Position numbers and translations under genes: made by a program | The notes under the pieces: generated by a model | Databases searched by the model: none | What the model saw: only the letters and a program-made list of their open reading frames with translations | Told to the model about the DNA's origin: nothing | Source: Candidatus Fukatsuia symbiotica | GTDB taxonomy: Bacteria > Pseudomonadota > Gammaproteobacteria > Enterobacterales > Enterobacteriaceae | Direction: 5' to 3' | DNA: 64,000 nucleotides | NCBI RefSeq assembly: GCF_003122425.1 | Contig: NZ_CP021661.1 | Coordinates: 1-64,000, forward strand | Shown here: positions 16,853-24,729 of the stretch, piece by piece | Position numbering within the stretch: the first letter of the stretch is position 1 | How the letters are laid out: each line of letters starts with the position of its first letter

Positions 16853-17449
16853 ATGAATAAAGAAAGTATCTCTCCAAGAACCGCTCGTGATGCGCTTATT
16901 ATTGAGCTTTTGGGCGATGTAGGTAGTATCCATGACGAAATCAAAGAACTACCAAATGTACTTAAAGCGTCTCTTTCCGAATCATTAAAAATAATAGCTA
17001 CTGCCGTAGAAGATGCTGAGAAAACTGCTGAAAAACTGAAAGAAGAAACAAAAACAGCCTTAGCCTCCTTATCCCGGTCTGAGTTAAATCAAGCACAGGA
17101 GAAGATTGGCGATCTGGTTAAAAGTAGTGTGGATGAAGCGGTAAAAAAATCATTATCAGGCGCTCAAGCAGAAATTCAGATGCTTGAAGAAAGCGTTCAC
17201 TCTGTCACAGTCAGCACCAGAAAACATAATCCTGCAATTATGAACTACGTTTTAGCCATGGTAATGACGGTAATGATTGTGACTATGCTTTTTTCGACTA
17301 TTTATCTGTGGGGCGAGGTGCAGGAAGCCAGAAATGTAGCAAGACACACCGAGCGTACTTTAGATATGGCTGGTAGCGCTATGGATAAACTACCTGAAAA
17401 ATACAAACAGCAAATCAGAGATGAAATAGAAAAAATCAGATCTAAATAA
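16853..17449 (+). CDS. stbC: StbC-like coiled-coil membrane protein
   Basis: This 198-residue protein has a long heptad-rich region (residues about 20-125, e.g. AVEDAEKTAEKLKEETKTAL), one transmembrane helix at about residues 130-152 (YVLAMVMTVMIVTMLFSTIY) and a charged C-terminal helix. It occupies the third position of the stb operon and resembles membrane-anchored mobilisation proteins. The function of StbC in R388 is unclear. Confidence 0.6.
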   Translation: MNKESISPRTARDALIIELLGDVGSIHDEIKELPNVLKASLSESLKIIATAVEDAEKTAEKLKEETKTALASLSRSELNQAQEKIGDLVKSSVDEAVKKSLSGAQAEIQMLEESVHSVTVSTRKHNPAIMNYVLAMVMTVMIVTMLFSTIYLWGEVQEARNVARHTERTLDMAGSAMDKLPEKYKQQIRDEIEKIRSK

Positions 17450-17522
17450 AACACAGACAGTGAAACCGCATTTCCCACCCCACCACAAGCCAACCGTGGT
17501 GATGTGATTAATTAATATTAGT

Positions 17523-17538
17523 GTATAACATTACACAT
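17523..17538 (+). promoter_or_regulatory. Partition-site-like repeat 1
   Basis: The sequence GTATAACATTACACAT lies just beyond the 3' end of the parB-like gene. It belongs to a set of four related sites (others at 17863-17880, 18561-18577 and 18665-18682) with core TATAAYATTACACA. Confidence 0.5.
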
Positions 17539-17540
17539 TG

Positions 17541-17846
17541 TTATTTTTTAACTGAGGGACGTCCCGGTTTGGGACTGGCGATCTCTGCTTGCCGTATCAG
17601 CTGATTTCTGCTGTCTTCATCCAACCTTTCAAGAGCTGCAAGACTGGCACGGAGAACACTCACGCGCCGGGAACTTGCCTCATCTGAGAACCGGTCAAAA
17701 AGCGCGATATCATCATCGGTGAGTGGAAAATTTACCCTTGTGATAATCGTGCCAGATACTGGCCTCATGCTGGCTTCGCTAACAAAAGATTTTAGCGTTT
17801 TGCTAGTATTAATATTGTTCAGCTTAGGGCTTTTCTTCAGTTTCAT
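17541..17846 (-). CDS. parB: Small ParB-like centromere-binding protein
   Basis: This 101-residue basic protein has residues about 35-85 (ITRVNFPLTDDDIALFDRFS ... RRVSVLRASLAALERL) suggesting a ribbon-helix-helix or helical DNA-binding fold. It is encoded directly downstream of parA with a related repeat in the gap, as in type Ib partition systems where a small repressor and centromere-binding protein follows the ATPase. I chose M at 17846 (MKLKKSPK) because a purine-rich GGGG lies just upstream. Confidence 0.65.
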   Translation of the reverse strand: MKLKKSPKLNNINTSKTLKSFVSEASMRPVSGTIITRVNFPLTDDDIALFDRFSDEASSRRVSVLRASLAALERLDEDSRNQLIRQAEIASPKPGRPSVKK

Positions 17847-17862
17847 TTTAACCCCAAAAATA

Positions 17863-17880
17863 GTATATAACATTACACAC
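17863..17880 (-). promoter_or_regulatory. Partition-site-like repeat 2
   Basis: GTATATAACATTACACAC sits between parA and the parB-like gene, close to the parB start. It could be an operator for the small partition protein. Confidence 0.5.
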
Positions 17881-17891
17881 TATATGTTTAT

Positions 17892-18545
17892 TTATATAAT
17901 ACCCAGCTCTGCAAGCAACAAATCCAGCTCACCACGGGCTTTATTACTCAGCTTGTCGTTGTATTCATAAACTGACAGCGCGTTATTGTAAGCCCGCTTG
18001 TGTGCCGTTCTCTGGTAGATCCGTTGGTGGGCTACCCGCAGCCAGTCCTTGTCGTCATTCATCATCTTATAGAAGGTGCTAGCATCCCGGTCGCGAGGAT
18101 CGGTTGGGCATCGATTCATGACAATGAATGCTTTCAGCCCTAAATTGATAGACGATTGAACCCATTTTACATCAACAACCATTTCACCAAGAGTGTTAAC
18201 TTCAATTTGTGCGGTAGGGTCTACCAGTGAAATAAACAGGTCGGCTACAGACAGACACTTTCGAAATTCAGGTGATTTACGCCCTGGGGCATCTATTAGC
18301 ACGATATTATTTTTTTTTGCCAGTCGCAGGGCTGTTTCCCGAATGTTGGTGTAGCACTCGTGATAATCGAAATCCGGCGGTATCTTTTTTTCCCGTCGTT
18401 CATCGATCCACATCTTTATACTGCGCTGATCATCGCACTCAAGCAATACAACCTTCTTGCCTTTCAGCAATAAACACATCAGCACATTGATGAATTGTGT
18501 TGATTTCCCTACACCACCTTTATGACTGCCAATCAGAATAATCAT
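17892..18545 (-). CDS. parA: ParA-family partition ATPase
   Basis: This 217-residue ATPase has the deviant Walker A motif SHKGGVGKSTQFINVL at the N-terminus and IVLIDAPGRKSPEF as the Walker B region. It lacks an N-terminal helix-turn-helix, which places it in the type Ib class. It would move plasmid copies apart with the small protein downstream. I chose ATG 18545 (MIILIGSHKGG) over a start four codons upstream. Confidence 0.88.
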   Translation of the reverse strand: MIILIGSHKGGVGKSTQFINVLMCLLLKGKKVVLLECDDQRSIKMWIDERREKKIPPDFDYHECYTNIRETALRLAKKNNIVLIDAPGRKSPEFRKCLSVADLFISLVDPTAQIEVNTLGEMVVDVKWVQSSINLGLKAFIVMNRCPTDPRDRDASTFYKMMNDDKDWLRVAHQRIYQRTAHKRAYNNALSVYEYNDKLSNKARGELDLLLAELGII

Positions 18546-18560
18546 GACGCCCAACATTAA

Positions 18561-18682
18561 TATATAATATTACACACTGTATTTTAATATAGTGAATTCT
18601 GCACATTTCTTCCTACAAAAATAACCTCATATAAAATAAAAAAAACAGAAAAAAATAAAATATAGTATGTAATATTATACAC
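18561..18682 (-). promoter_or_regulatory. parA upstream region with two partition-site-like repeats
   Basis: Repeats TATATAATATTACACAC (18561-18577) and GTATGTAATATTATACAC (18665-18682) flank an AT-rich stretch just upstream of parA. They share the core of the repeats at 17523 and 17863. Likely roles are parS centromere and operator for autoregulation. Confidence 0.5.
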
Positions 18683-18920
18683 TATTAATAAGTGTTAACC
18701 AATTTACGTATTCCTGAAGAATAAGCGTCGGTATTGGATTTTCTGTTTTTGGATAAATATCAACATTAATGACCGCTAACGCGCCTTCGGCTTGTTGAAT
18801 GCCTGTTTTTTTCTGAACAAGTTCAGAAAAAAACAGGCATTTCCGTTTCTTTTGATGAAAATGATGAGTTTTATTTTCTCCATTGTCACTTAAAAGAAAA
18901 TTCCACTTTTCCTTCACCAT
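18675..18920 (-). CDS. Doubtful small ORF downstream of topB
   Basis: An 81-codon frame overlaps the end of topB by 35 bases and runs through the long inverted repeat at 18799-18840. It has no recognisable motif. Its continuity through the palindrome and lack of a clear ribosome-binding site make a real gene unlikely. Confidence 0.2.
   Translation of the reverse strand: MVKEKWNFLLSDNGENKTHHFHQKKRKCLFFSELVQKKTGIQQAEGALAVINVDIYPKTENPIPTLILQEYVNWLTLINSV
18799..18840. repeat. 20-bp perfect inverted repeat
   Basis: Arms ATGCCTGTTTTTTTCTGAAC (18799-18818) and its complement (18821-18840) are separated by two bases, giving an almost perfect cruciform. It lies between topB and the parA promoter region. 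There is no T-run after the stem, but each arm contains seven T or A, so it could act as a bidirectional terminator. Confidence 0.6.
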
Positions 18921-21021
18921 TCAACCGTAGCAGGGCATCAAAGGATTTACCCGCTTTGCTCCTAAAGCCTTTAATAACACCCGTTTTCCCCTTCATCAAC
19001 AGGGCTTCAATCTGTGTCGCCGTTAGCGTCTTTCCGGCTATCTTCGGAAAAAGACGGAATGGACAGGCTTTACAACCCATAACCTTGGATGAGGTGAACA
19101 AAGGCTTTCCGCACATCGGACAATATGCTTTTGTATCTGTATTATCGGCAGAGACTGACTGAACGGTGCCAAGATCAACGTTATTGACTTGAGCCGCGAT
19201 AAAATGCTCTAACTCGTTCAGGAATGCATCAACGGTTAACTCACCGGACTCGATCATCTTTTGCTGCTCATGCCACAACGCAGTCATATCCGGCGTGGAA
19301 GCAATCGATGGTAGCGCCGCAATCAATCCCAGTCCCAACGGAGTAGGCATAAGCTTTTTCTTTTCCACGGTGTAGAAACCCCGTTTTTGCAACGTTGCTA
19401 GCATCGAAGCGCGAGTGGCCGGTGTACCGATACCCCCATGCTCTCCTGCCTTTCCCTCATCTCGTGCCAAGAGCAGTTGCTTGATACGCGGATCGCTGAC
19501 ATATTTAGCCACCCTTTGCAGATCCTTCAGCAAGGTGGCTTCACTATAAAGCGGCAGCGGTTTGGTTTTTTCTTTGCTAATATTAACTGCCTCACACCGG
19601 CCAGTATCACCGACATGTAATGTCGCCAAGATAGAAAAAGTGCCACCCACCTCTTCTGTGTTATCTCCGTCATTGTCCTGACTGGCCGAAATTAATGTTG
19701 TCCAACCCGCTAGGGTGAGTTTTGTAGCGCGTGCGATAAACCCCCTGCCCTCAACATCAAACATCACTTGAGCTGCCTGATAGCATTTTTCTGGTAGGAA
19801 TTGCGCCAGATATTGCTTCACAATTGCCAGATACACCACTCTCTCATCAGCGGTCATGCTGTTAACATCAACCCGTTCTGCGGTGGGAATGATGGCTGTG
19901 TGGGCGGAAACCTTGCTGTCGTCGAATGCCCGGCTTTTGCGTTGGGTATCAGACTGACCGAATGCATCAGCTAGCTCCGGCAGTAATGAAGAAAGAGCCG
20001 CCAGTGTCTCCGACGCTTCAGCATATTGCTCACTGGACAAATAGTTGCAATCAGAACGATTGTAGGTGATCGCCTTGTGTTTTTCACGCAAGGATTGTGT
20101 GACCGCCAGCGCTTTTTCGGCATCAATACCGTGCTGCCGGCTCATTTGCACCTGTAAATCCAACAGAGAGAAGGGCAGGGGAGCAGGAGTTTGTTTATCT
20201 TCAACGCTCGCCTGCGTTACCGTGGCAACCTTTCCCTGACAAGCATTCGCCACATTGAGCGACCATTGCTCATCGATGATCCGACCTTTGTTATCAACCG
20301 GTGCATCCTCCGGCACAACCAGTTTTGCCAAAACCGTACCGGCATCTAGCATCATCTGCGCGGAAACATTGAAGTAGCTAGCGGCAGCGTGGTTTTTGAA
20401 TGCCAGATAGCGGTTGACAATCAGCCCCAGAATCGGGGTTTGCACGCGCCCTACAGACAACACGCTTTTCAGTCCTTTATTTTGGCTGGCCAACGTGTAA
20501 GCACGGGTCATGTTAAAACCATAGAGTTGATCGCCAATGCTTCTCGCCAACGCCTTTTGTGACAAGCCGTAGAATTCCTGGTTATCACGCAGATTTGCCA
20601 ATGCTTTGCGGGCGGCATTGACATTAAGATCGTTAATCAGCACCCGTTTCACTGGGCATGTATTGTTGAAGAACCACAACACTTCATCGACTAATAATTG
20701 ACCTTCGTCATCCGGATCACCCGCATGAACAATTTCATCAGCCTGCTTGATGAGTTCGCCTATCGTATCGAGTTGATCTTGGGTAGCAGGCTTCGCCACA
20801 TACTGCGGCGGGCGAAGTTTCAGCGGCAAATCTGTGGCTGTCCATTTGGCATAGCGGGGGTGGTGTGCCTCTGGTGGGGCAAGTTCCAGCAGATGCCCAA
20901 CACACCAGGTCACGATGTTCTGTCCGCATTCTATATAGCCGTTTTTACGGCGCGGGTGTCCCAAGGCATCGGCAATAACCTGGCCGAGTTGCGGTTTTTC
21001 GGCGATATAAAGTGTTTTCAA
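18886..21021 (-). CDS. topB: DNA topoisomerase III
   Basis: This 711-residue type IA topoisomerase is of the plasmid TopB/TraE kind. It shows the TOPRIM domain (LYIAEKPQLGQVIADALG at the start, DPDDEGQLLVDEVLWF near residue 105), the active-site region ITYNRSDCNYL with the catalytic Tyr near residue 325, and a C-terminal four-cysteine zinc motif (YCPMCGKPLF ... GCKACPFRLFP). Such genes are common on conjugative plasmids and ICEs, where they help decatenate replication or transfer intermediates. It is divergent from the TA pair at 21079. Confidence 0.95.
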   Translation of the reverse strand: MKTLYIAEKPQLGQVIADALGHPRRKNGYIECGQNIVTWCVGHLLELAPPEAHHPRYAKWTATDLPLKLRPPQYVAKPATQDQLDTIGELIKQADEIVHAGDPDDEGQLLVDEVLWFFNNTCPVKRVLINDLNVNAARKALANLRDNQEFYGLSQKALARSIGDQLYGFNMTRAYTLASQNKGLKSVLSVGRVQTPILGLIVNRYLAFKNHAAASYFNVSAQMMLDAGTVLAKLVVPEDAPVDNKGRIIDEQWSLNVANACQGKVATVTQASVEDKQTPAPLPFSLLDLQVQMSRQHGIDAEKALAVTQSLREKHKAITYNRSDCNYLSSEQYAEASETLAALSSLLPELADAFGQSDTQRKSRAFDDSKVSAHTAIIPTAERVDVNSMTADERVVYLAIVKQYLAQFLPEKCYQAAQVMFDVEGRGFIARATKLTLAGWTTLISASQDNDGDNTEEVGGTFSILATLHVGDTGRCEAVNISKEKTKPLPLYSEATLLKDLQRVAKYVSDPRIKQLLLARDEGKAGEHGGIGTPATRASMLATLQKRGFYTVEKKKLMPTPLGLGLIAALPSIASTPDMTALWHEQQKMIESGELTVDAFLNELEHFIAAQVNNVDLGTVQSVSADNTDTKAYCPMCGKPLFTSSKVMGCKACPFRLFPKIAGKTLTATQIEALLMKGKTGVIKGFRSKAGKSFDALLRLNGEGKVEFSFK

Positions 21022-21078
21022 TTTTGCTCATCCTTATAAAATTTTTGCTAGTTATACCATTTCAGATATAATTGATTC

Positions 21079-21459
21079 ATGATTACACAAGAAAAACAGC
21101 TCATCTGGATTGGAAGCAGCAAAAAAGACTTGATGGCGCTCCCTACCAACGTGCGAAAATTCTTCGGTCATGCCCTGGATTTCGCCCAACGCGGCGATCA
21201 GCACGACACGGCGAAAGTAATGAAAGGGTTCGGTGGGGCAGGTGTTTTAGAAATCATTGAAAAGGATCTCGGTGGCACTTATCGCGCTGTCTACACTGTG
21301 AAGTTTGAAGAAGCGGTGTTCGTTCTGCATTGCTTCCAAAAAAAGAGCAAAAGTGGGATTGCTACGCCAAAAGAGGACATGAATATCATTCACGCCCGCC
21401 TTAAGGTAGCAGCAGCGTTTGCAAAGAGGTTACTAAATAATGACAAAACAAATAATTGA
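21079..21459 (+). CDS. RelE/HigB-superfamily toxin (phage-related Gp49 type)
   Basis: This 126-residue protein shows the family pattern SKKDLMALPTNVRKFFGHAL, GTYRAVYTVKFEEAVFVLHC and FQKKSKSGIATPKEDMNIIH, typical of ribosome-dependent mRNA interferases. The gene overlaps the downstream antitoxin gene by 20 bases, with the toxin-first order typical of higBA. A possible -10 TATAAT (21067-21072) lies only six bases from the ATG. Confidence 0.88.
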   Translation: MITQEKQLIWIGSSKKDLMALPTNVRKFFGHALDFAQRGDQHDTAKVMKGFGGAGVLEIIEKDLGGTYRAVYTVKFEEAVFVLHCFQKKSKSGIATPKEDMNIIHARLKVAAAFAKRLLNNDKTNN

Positions 21460-21775
21460 AGGCATTGAGGTCGAAATCTGTTCCAGCAACATTTTTGCCG
21501 ATATGGGTTTGCCAAATGCGAGCAAGTTAAAGATCAAGTCTGGTCTGGTAGTTGAAATCACCAAAGCTATACGTAAGCTGGATCTTACTCAACAGGAGGC
21601 AGCGAGCCGTATGGGTATTACGCAGTCAAAAGTTTCCGGCATGTTGAGGGGAGATTTCTCCAACCTCTCTGAGCGCAAGCTAATGAACTGCTTGAATCGG
21701 CTTGGTTACGATATTGAAATAAAAGTGAAACCGGCGGCAGCATCTCTTGGGCATGTAATCCTTGCTGTCGCTTAA
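21440..21775 (+). CDS. Xre-family antitoxin
   Basis: This 111-residue protein has a central helix-turn-helix (LDLTQQEAASRMGITQSKVS GMLRG region), as in antitoxins paired with Gp49-type toxins. It would neutralise the toxin and repress the operon promoter. Confidence 0.88.
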   Translation: MTKQIIEGIEVEICSSNIFADMGLPNASKLKIKSGLVVEITKAIRKLDLTQQEAASRMGITQSKVSGMLRGDFSNLSERKLMNCLNRLGYDIEIKVKPAAASLGHVILAVA

Positions 21776-21826
21776 TGCGTGTCTCCCGTACATACCGCAA
21801 GACAAAGGGGGGACATTCCCTTATTT

Positions 21827-22333
21827 TTATATACACTCACCTCGGCTTGCCCTTTCAATAATTACCTCTCTATTACCACTTAACAAATCACGGTATTTGC
21901 GATACACCTTTTTGGCGTACTTCAGTCTGTTTTTTTCATTTCCCTGTTTAAAACCAGCGTTATAAGCGCCGACAGACGTCCAGTTAACGCCATGACGGGA
22001 GAGGTTTTTTGCGAGAATATAGGCACCGACATACAAATTTTGGCAGGCGTTGTTGAGCAGTGTTTTTCTTGTGATACCAAAAGAGTGGCTTAATTGGGGC
22101 AACCAAGAAGAATTAATTTGCATCAGGCCAATATCTTCTGTTTTTACCACGCCGTTCTTTTTGTTAAGTCCGATAGCCTTGGGATTCATGCTACTTTCTA
22201 CCTCCGCTATCGCTATCAGTAATAGCGGATCGATTTGATACATTTTTCCTGCTGCTAAAAAACAAAAAGCTTTGCCGCTAAAGGGAGTAAATAAAATCAT
22301 AATTAGCAATAAAAGAGAGAAGGGGAGTTTCAT
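21827..22333 (-). CDS. pilT: PilT, pilus-associated lytic transglycosylase
   Basis: This 168-residue SLT-fold protein has a signal peptide (MKLPFSLLLLIMILFTPFSG), the catalytic Glu in IAEVESSMNPKAIG, and the GLMQINS and VGAYNAGF motifs. In R64 PilT is the peptidoglycan-cleaving member of the thin-pilus operon, unrelated to the retraction ATPase of the same name in other systems. It is the last gene of the leftward operon. Confidence 0.9.
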   Translation of the reverse strand: MKLPFSLLLLIMILFTPFSGKAFCFLAAGKMYQIDPLLLIAIAEVESSMNPKAIGLNKKNGVVKTEDIGLMQINSSWLPQLSHSFGITRKTLLNNACQNLYVGAYILAKNLSRHGVNWTSVGAYNAGFKQGNEKNRLKYAKKVYRKYRDLLSGNREVIIERASRGECI

Positions 22334-22348
22334 GTGCTTACCAAAGAA

Positions 22349-22975
22349 TTAAATCACGCCGCAGATTAAGAATGAAAAAAGCATAAAGGGAATAAAGGGT
22401 AAATTTTTTTTACCCAAGACTGACCCATACAATAATGCCAGTAAAATGGAAGCGCCTGCGACCACGACAACGGAGGCGTTATCCAACCATAACCCCATTG
22501 ATAGCGCGATATAGATATCACCGGCGGCAAAGACAAAAACGCCACATTTTATCCAACTGGCACCGTTAATTAATATAAAGGGAATAACAAAAAATAACGC
22601 TGAAATGATCGCATCCTCTGGCGATTCTCCCAGCCGCCCTGATGCGGCACAATAGACGCTGTACCCACTTAACAAAAAAAGTAAACTGTCCGGTACCCAA
22701 CGCCGGACGATATCGATATAGCTGGCTATCGCCAGCAAAAAAATAAAAAGGGATAACTCAATTTCTTCTGAGTGAAAAAAATAAAACAACGGGGCAACAT
22801 TAAGCAACAGGATTGCAGCCCTAAAATTAACCGGGGTGGTTGTTTCTGCTGCTGTTTTGATTTCTTTATGTTGTGCCAGGATATTTCGTTCAACCCGAGC
22901 GACAATGTTTGGCAGATAAACCGCCATCATCAAGGCGCTTAGCGACGACAATAAAAATAACAGGAAAATATTCAT
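22349..22975 (-). CDS. pilU: PilU, type IVB prepilin peptidase
   Basis: This 208-residue inner-membrane protein has about six to seven hydrophobic segments. The two catalytic aspartates are expected in ASYIDIVRRWVPDSLLF and FVFAAGDIYIALSMG. In R64 PilU cleaves the PilS prepilin but lacks methylase activity. The start overlaps the pilM stop by four bases. Confidence 0.85.
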   Translation of the reverse strand: MNIFLLFLLSSLSALMMAVYLPNIVARVERNILAQHKEIKTAAETTTPVNFRAAILLLNVAPLFYFFHSEEIELSLFIFLLAIASYIDIVRRWVPDSLLFLLSGYSVYCAASGRLGESPEDAIISALFFVIPFILINGASWIKCGVFVFAAGDIYIALSMGLWLDNASVVVVAGASILLALLYGSVLGKKNLPFIPFMLFSFLICGVI

Positions 22976-23403
22976 CTTAAATACACGATGTAATCTTTGG
23001 GAATAAATGACGGTTTACTGATTGCCTCCGTCGGCGTGATTAACTGGCGGGCATTGGTCACTCCCAGTCGGGACGAGTTTTCCGTTGCCATCATTAACGA
23101 TTGATAGAGACTGGGTTTGCTGGGCATATAAACATAACCGATTCCATGATGGATAGACGTCTTTATCTCAGGATTTTTCGCTAACCAACGGGGTAAGGGC
23201 AGTTGAGTCGTTACTGCGCCAGTATACAAGGGATGATTTTTTTTGAATGTCGCCAAACTGTCTGCGTAAAGTATAAAGGTCGTGGTTAACAGATTGTCCG
23301 CTACCTGTGATGTCACCTCAGCGTCTTTTTCCTTTATAACATTCAATAAATGCGACCCCAGAAAAATAAAAAAAACCACTAACACGCTATTGAGATTAAG
23401 CAC
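22972..23403 (-). CDS. pilM: PilM-like thin-pilus protein
   Basis: This 143-residue protein has one N-terminal membrane anchor (LNSVLVVFFIFLGSHLLNVI) and a periplasmic domain. Size, topology and membership of the operon fit R64 PilM, although in R64 pilM lies near pilL rather than between pilV and pilU. Its exact role is unknown. Confidence 0.7.
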   Translation of the reverse strand: MLNLNSVLVVFFIFLGSHLLNVIKEKDAEVTSQVADNLLTTTFILYADSLATFKKNHPLYTGAVTTQLPLPRWLAKNPEIKTSIHHGIGYVYMPSKPSLYQSLMMATENSSRLGVTNARQLITPTEAISKPSFIPKDYIVYLR

Positions 23404-23442
23404 AATATTTCCCCATTATCCAACAAGGTCTCGAATAACACG

Positions 23443-24714
23443 TTAATTACACGCGGTGGCAGACCAGGTTTGCGAGTAAACCATGTGGCATTTCTCCCAA
23501 TTCACACAGCTCTCGCAGGAAGGGTGAGTGACCCCCGCCCAGCCCGTCTGTAAGTGACAATAGTTACCATGATTACTACCGCCTGCCTGAGTCCAGTAGC
23601 GTGCTATCGGGATTTTATTTGCCGGACAAGCGGGGTTGGTGCCATGAACAATGTCCATTTTTCCACTCGCGCCCCATACACCGGATTGACAAGACAAGGC
23701 GGCTCCCGTTTTATCCCGGCTCAGTAAACCATTCTCGTTACATTTGGCTCCCGCCACCGAGATGTTATCGAGTTTCACATAGCCGCCCCGCACAATGCCC
23801 TCGGTGTAAATCGATTTGCCATTAAAGGCTTTGATCCAGATTTTATCGTTCATATGCCAGCCCCCTTCCCCTTTTTCAGAATACCAGCCTTTATCCCCCT
23901 TGGTGATTAACCAGCCGTCCGTTGTGATATCGCCTTTAGCTAAAAGGGTTTTGGCGGTGGTGATAGCACCGTCAGCATGGAGGTTGCCATTAATGTGAGC
24001 CGCCCTGGTGGCATGCAATGTTTTGGTTTTTACTGTGTTGGCATTGAGGGCATTAACTTCATCAACGTTATTCCTGCCCATATTGAGTGCTGTTCTCATG
24101 GTATTTAATTCGCCTTGACCCGGCACCGCGTGGCGATACAAATAATCGTTTTTTCCTGCGCCCTGTGAAAAAAAACCGGCAATCACCACCTTGCCATCAC
24201 CGGGGTTATAGCCGCCGAAGGTGGAAAGATTTTCCGTCCAGCCGCCCATCACGCCTTTTGCGACGGTGCCTTCAACGTAACCGCCGCTGCCACCAATCCG
24301 GGTCGCTATTTTTCGAGCTGCACTGAGACTGAGCGGGGCACCATCGGCCAGAAAAATCATATGATGAAATTTCAAGGCGCTAGGTTGATAAATTCGCGTG
24401 TGATAACGACTGGAAAAATTATTGGCCGCGGAAAAACCCGCTGGTAAATAACCCGCCTTAATCAGCATCGGCACATCGAGGATATAGGGGGAGGTCGCGG
24501 TAGCATGTTTTCCGATCATCAAAGCGTTGTCAGTAATGTATTTGTTAGTGGCTTTTTCTACTCGCCGGGCATGGCTGGCCGCGGTGCTGTATTGCTGATC
24601 TTTGTTAAACGCATACACCAGGGGTGCCACGATAAGCGCAAAGCAAAGCAGTCCGACACCCAAGCCGGTGGAAGCATCGGAGATGTGCCAGATGCCTTTT
24701 TTTAAATATTTCAT
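23443..24714 (-). CDS. pilV: PilV, minor pilin / pilus-tip adhesin
   Basis: This 423-residue protein has a type IVB prepilin leader (MKYLKKGIWHISDASTG) followed by a hydrophobic helix, a constant-like N-terminal region and a C-terminal domain rich in cysteines and tryptophans (NHGNYCHLQTGWAGVTHPSC ... NWEKCHMVYSQTW). In R64 the PilV tip recognises recipient lipopolysaccharide, and its C-terminus is switched by the Rci shufflon. Here no rci gene or alternative C-terminal cassette is visible next to it, so the tip appears fixed. Confidence 0.88.
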   Translation of the reverse strand: MKYLKKGIWHISDASTGLGVGLLCFALIVAPLVYAFNKDQQYSTAASHARRVEKATNKYITDNALMIGKHATATSPYILDVPMLIKAGYLPAGFSAANNFSSRYHTRIYQPSALKFHHMIFLADGAPLSLSAARKIATRIGGSGGYVEGTVAKGVMGGWTENLSTFGGYNPGDGKVVIAGFFSQGAGKNDYLYRHAVPGQGELNTMRTALNMGRNNVDEVNALNANTVKTKTLHATRAAHINGNLHADGAITTAKTLLAKGDITTDGWLITKGDKGWYSEKGEGGWHMNDKIWIKAFNGKSIYTEGIVRGGYVKLDNISVAGAKCNENGLLSRDKTGAALSCQSGVWGASGKMDIVHGTNPACPANKIPIARYWTQAGGSNHGNYCHLQTGWAGVTHPSCESCVNWEKCHMVYSQTWSATACN

Positions 24715-24729
24715 TATGTTGTCTCTATT

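Noticed and set aside
17481..17501. CACCAC/GTGGTG hairpin after stbC as a terminator
   Set aside because: The stem is only six pairs and no T-run follows, so termination is not well supported.
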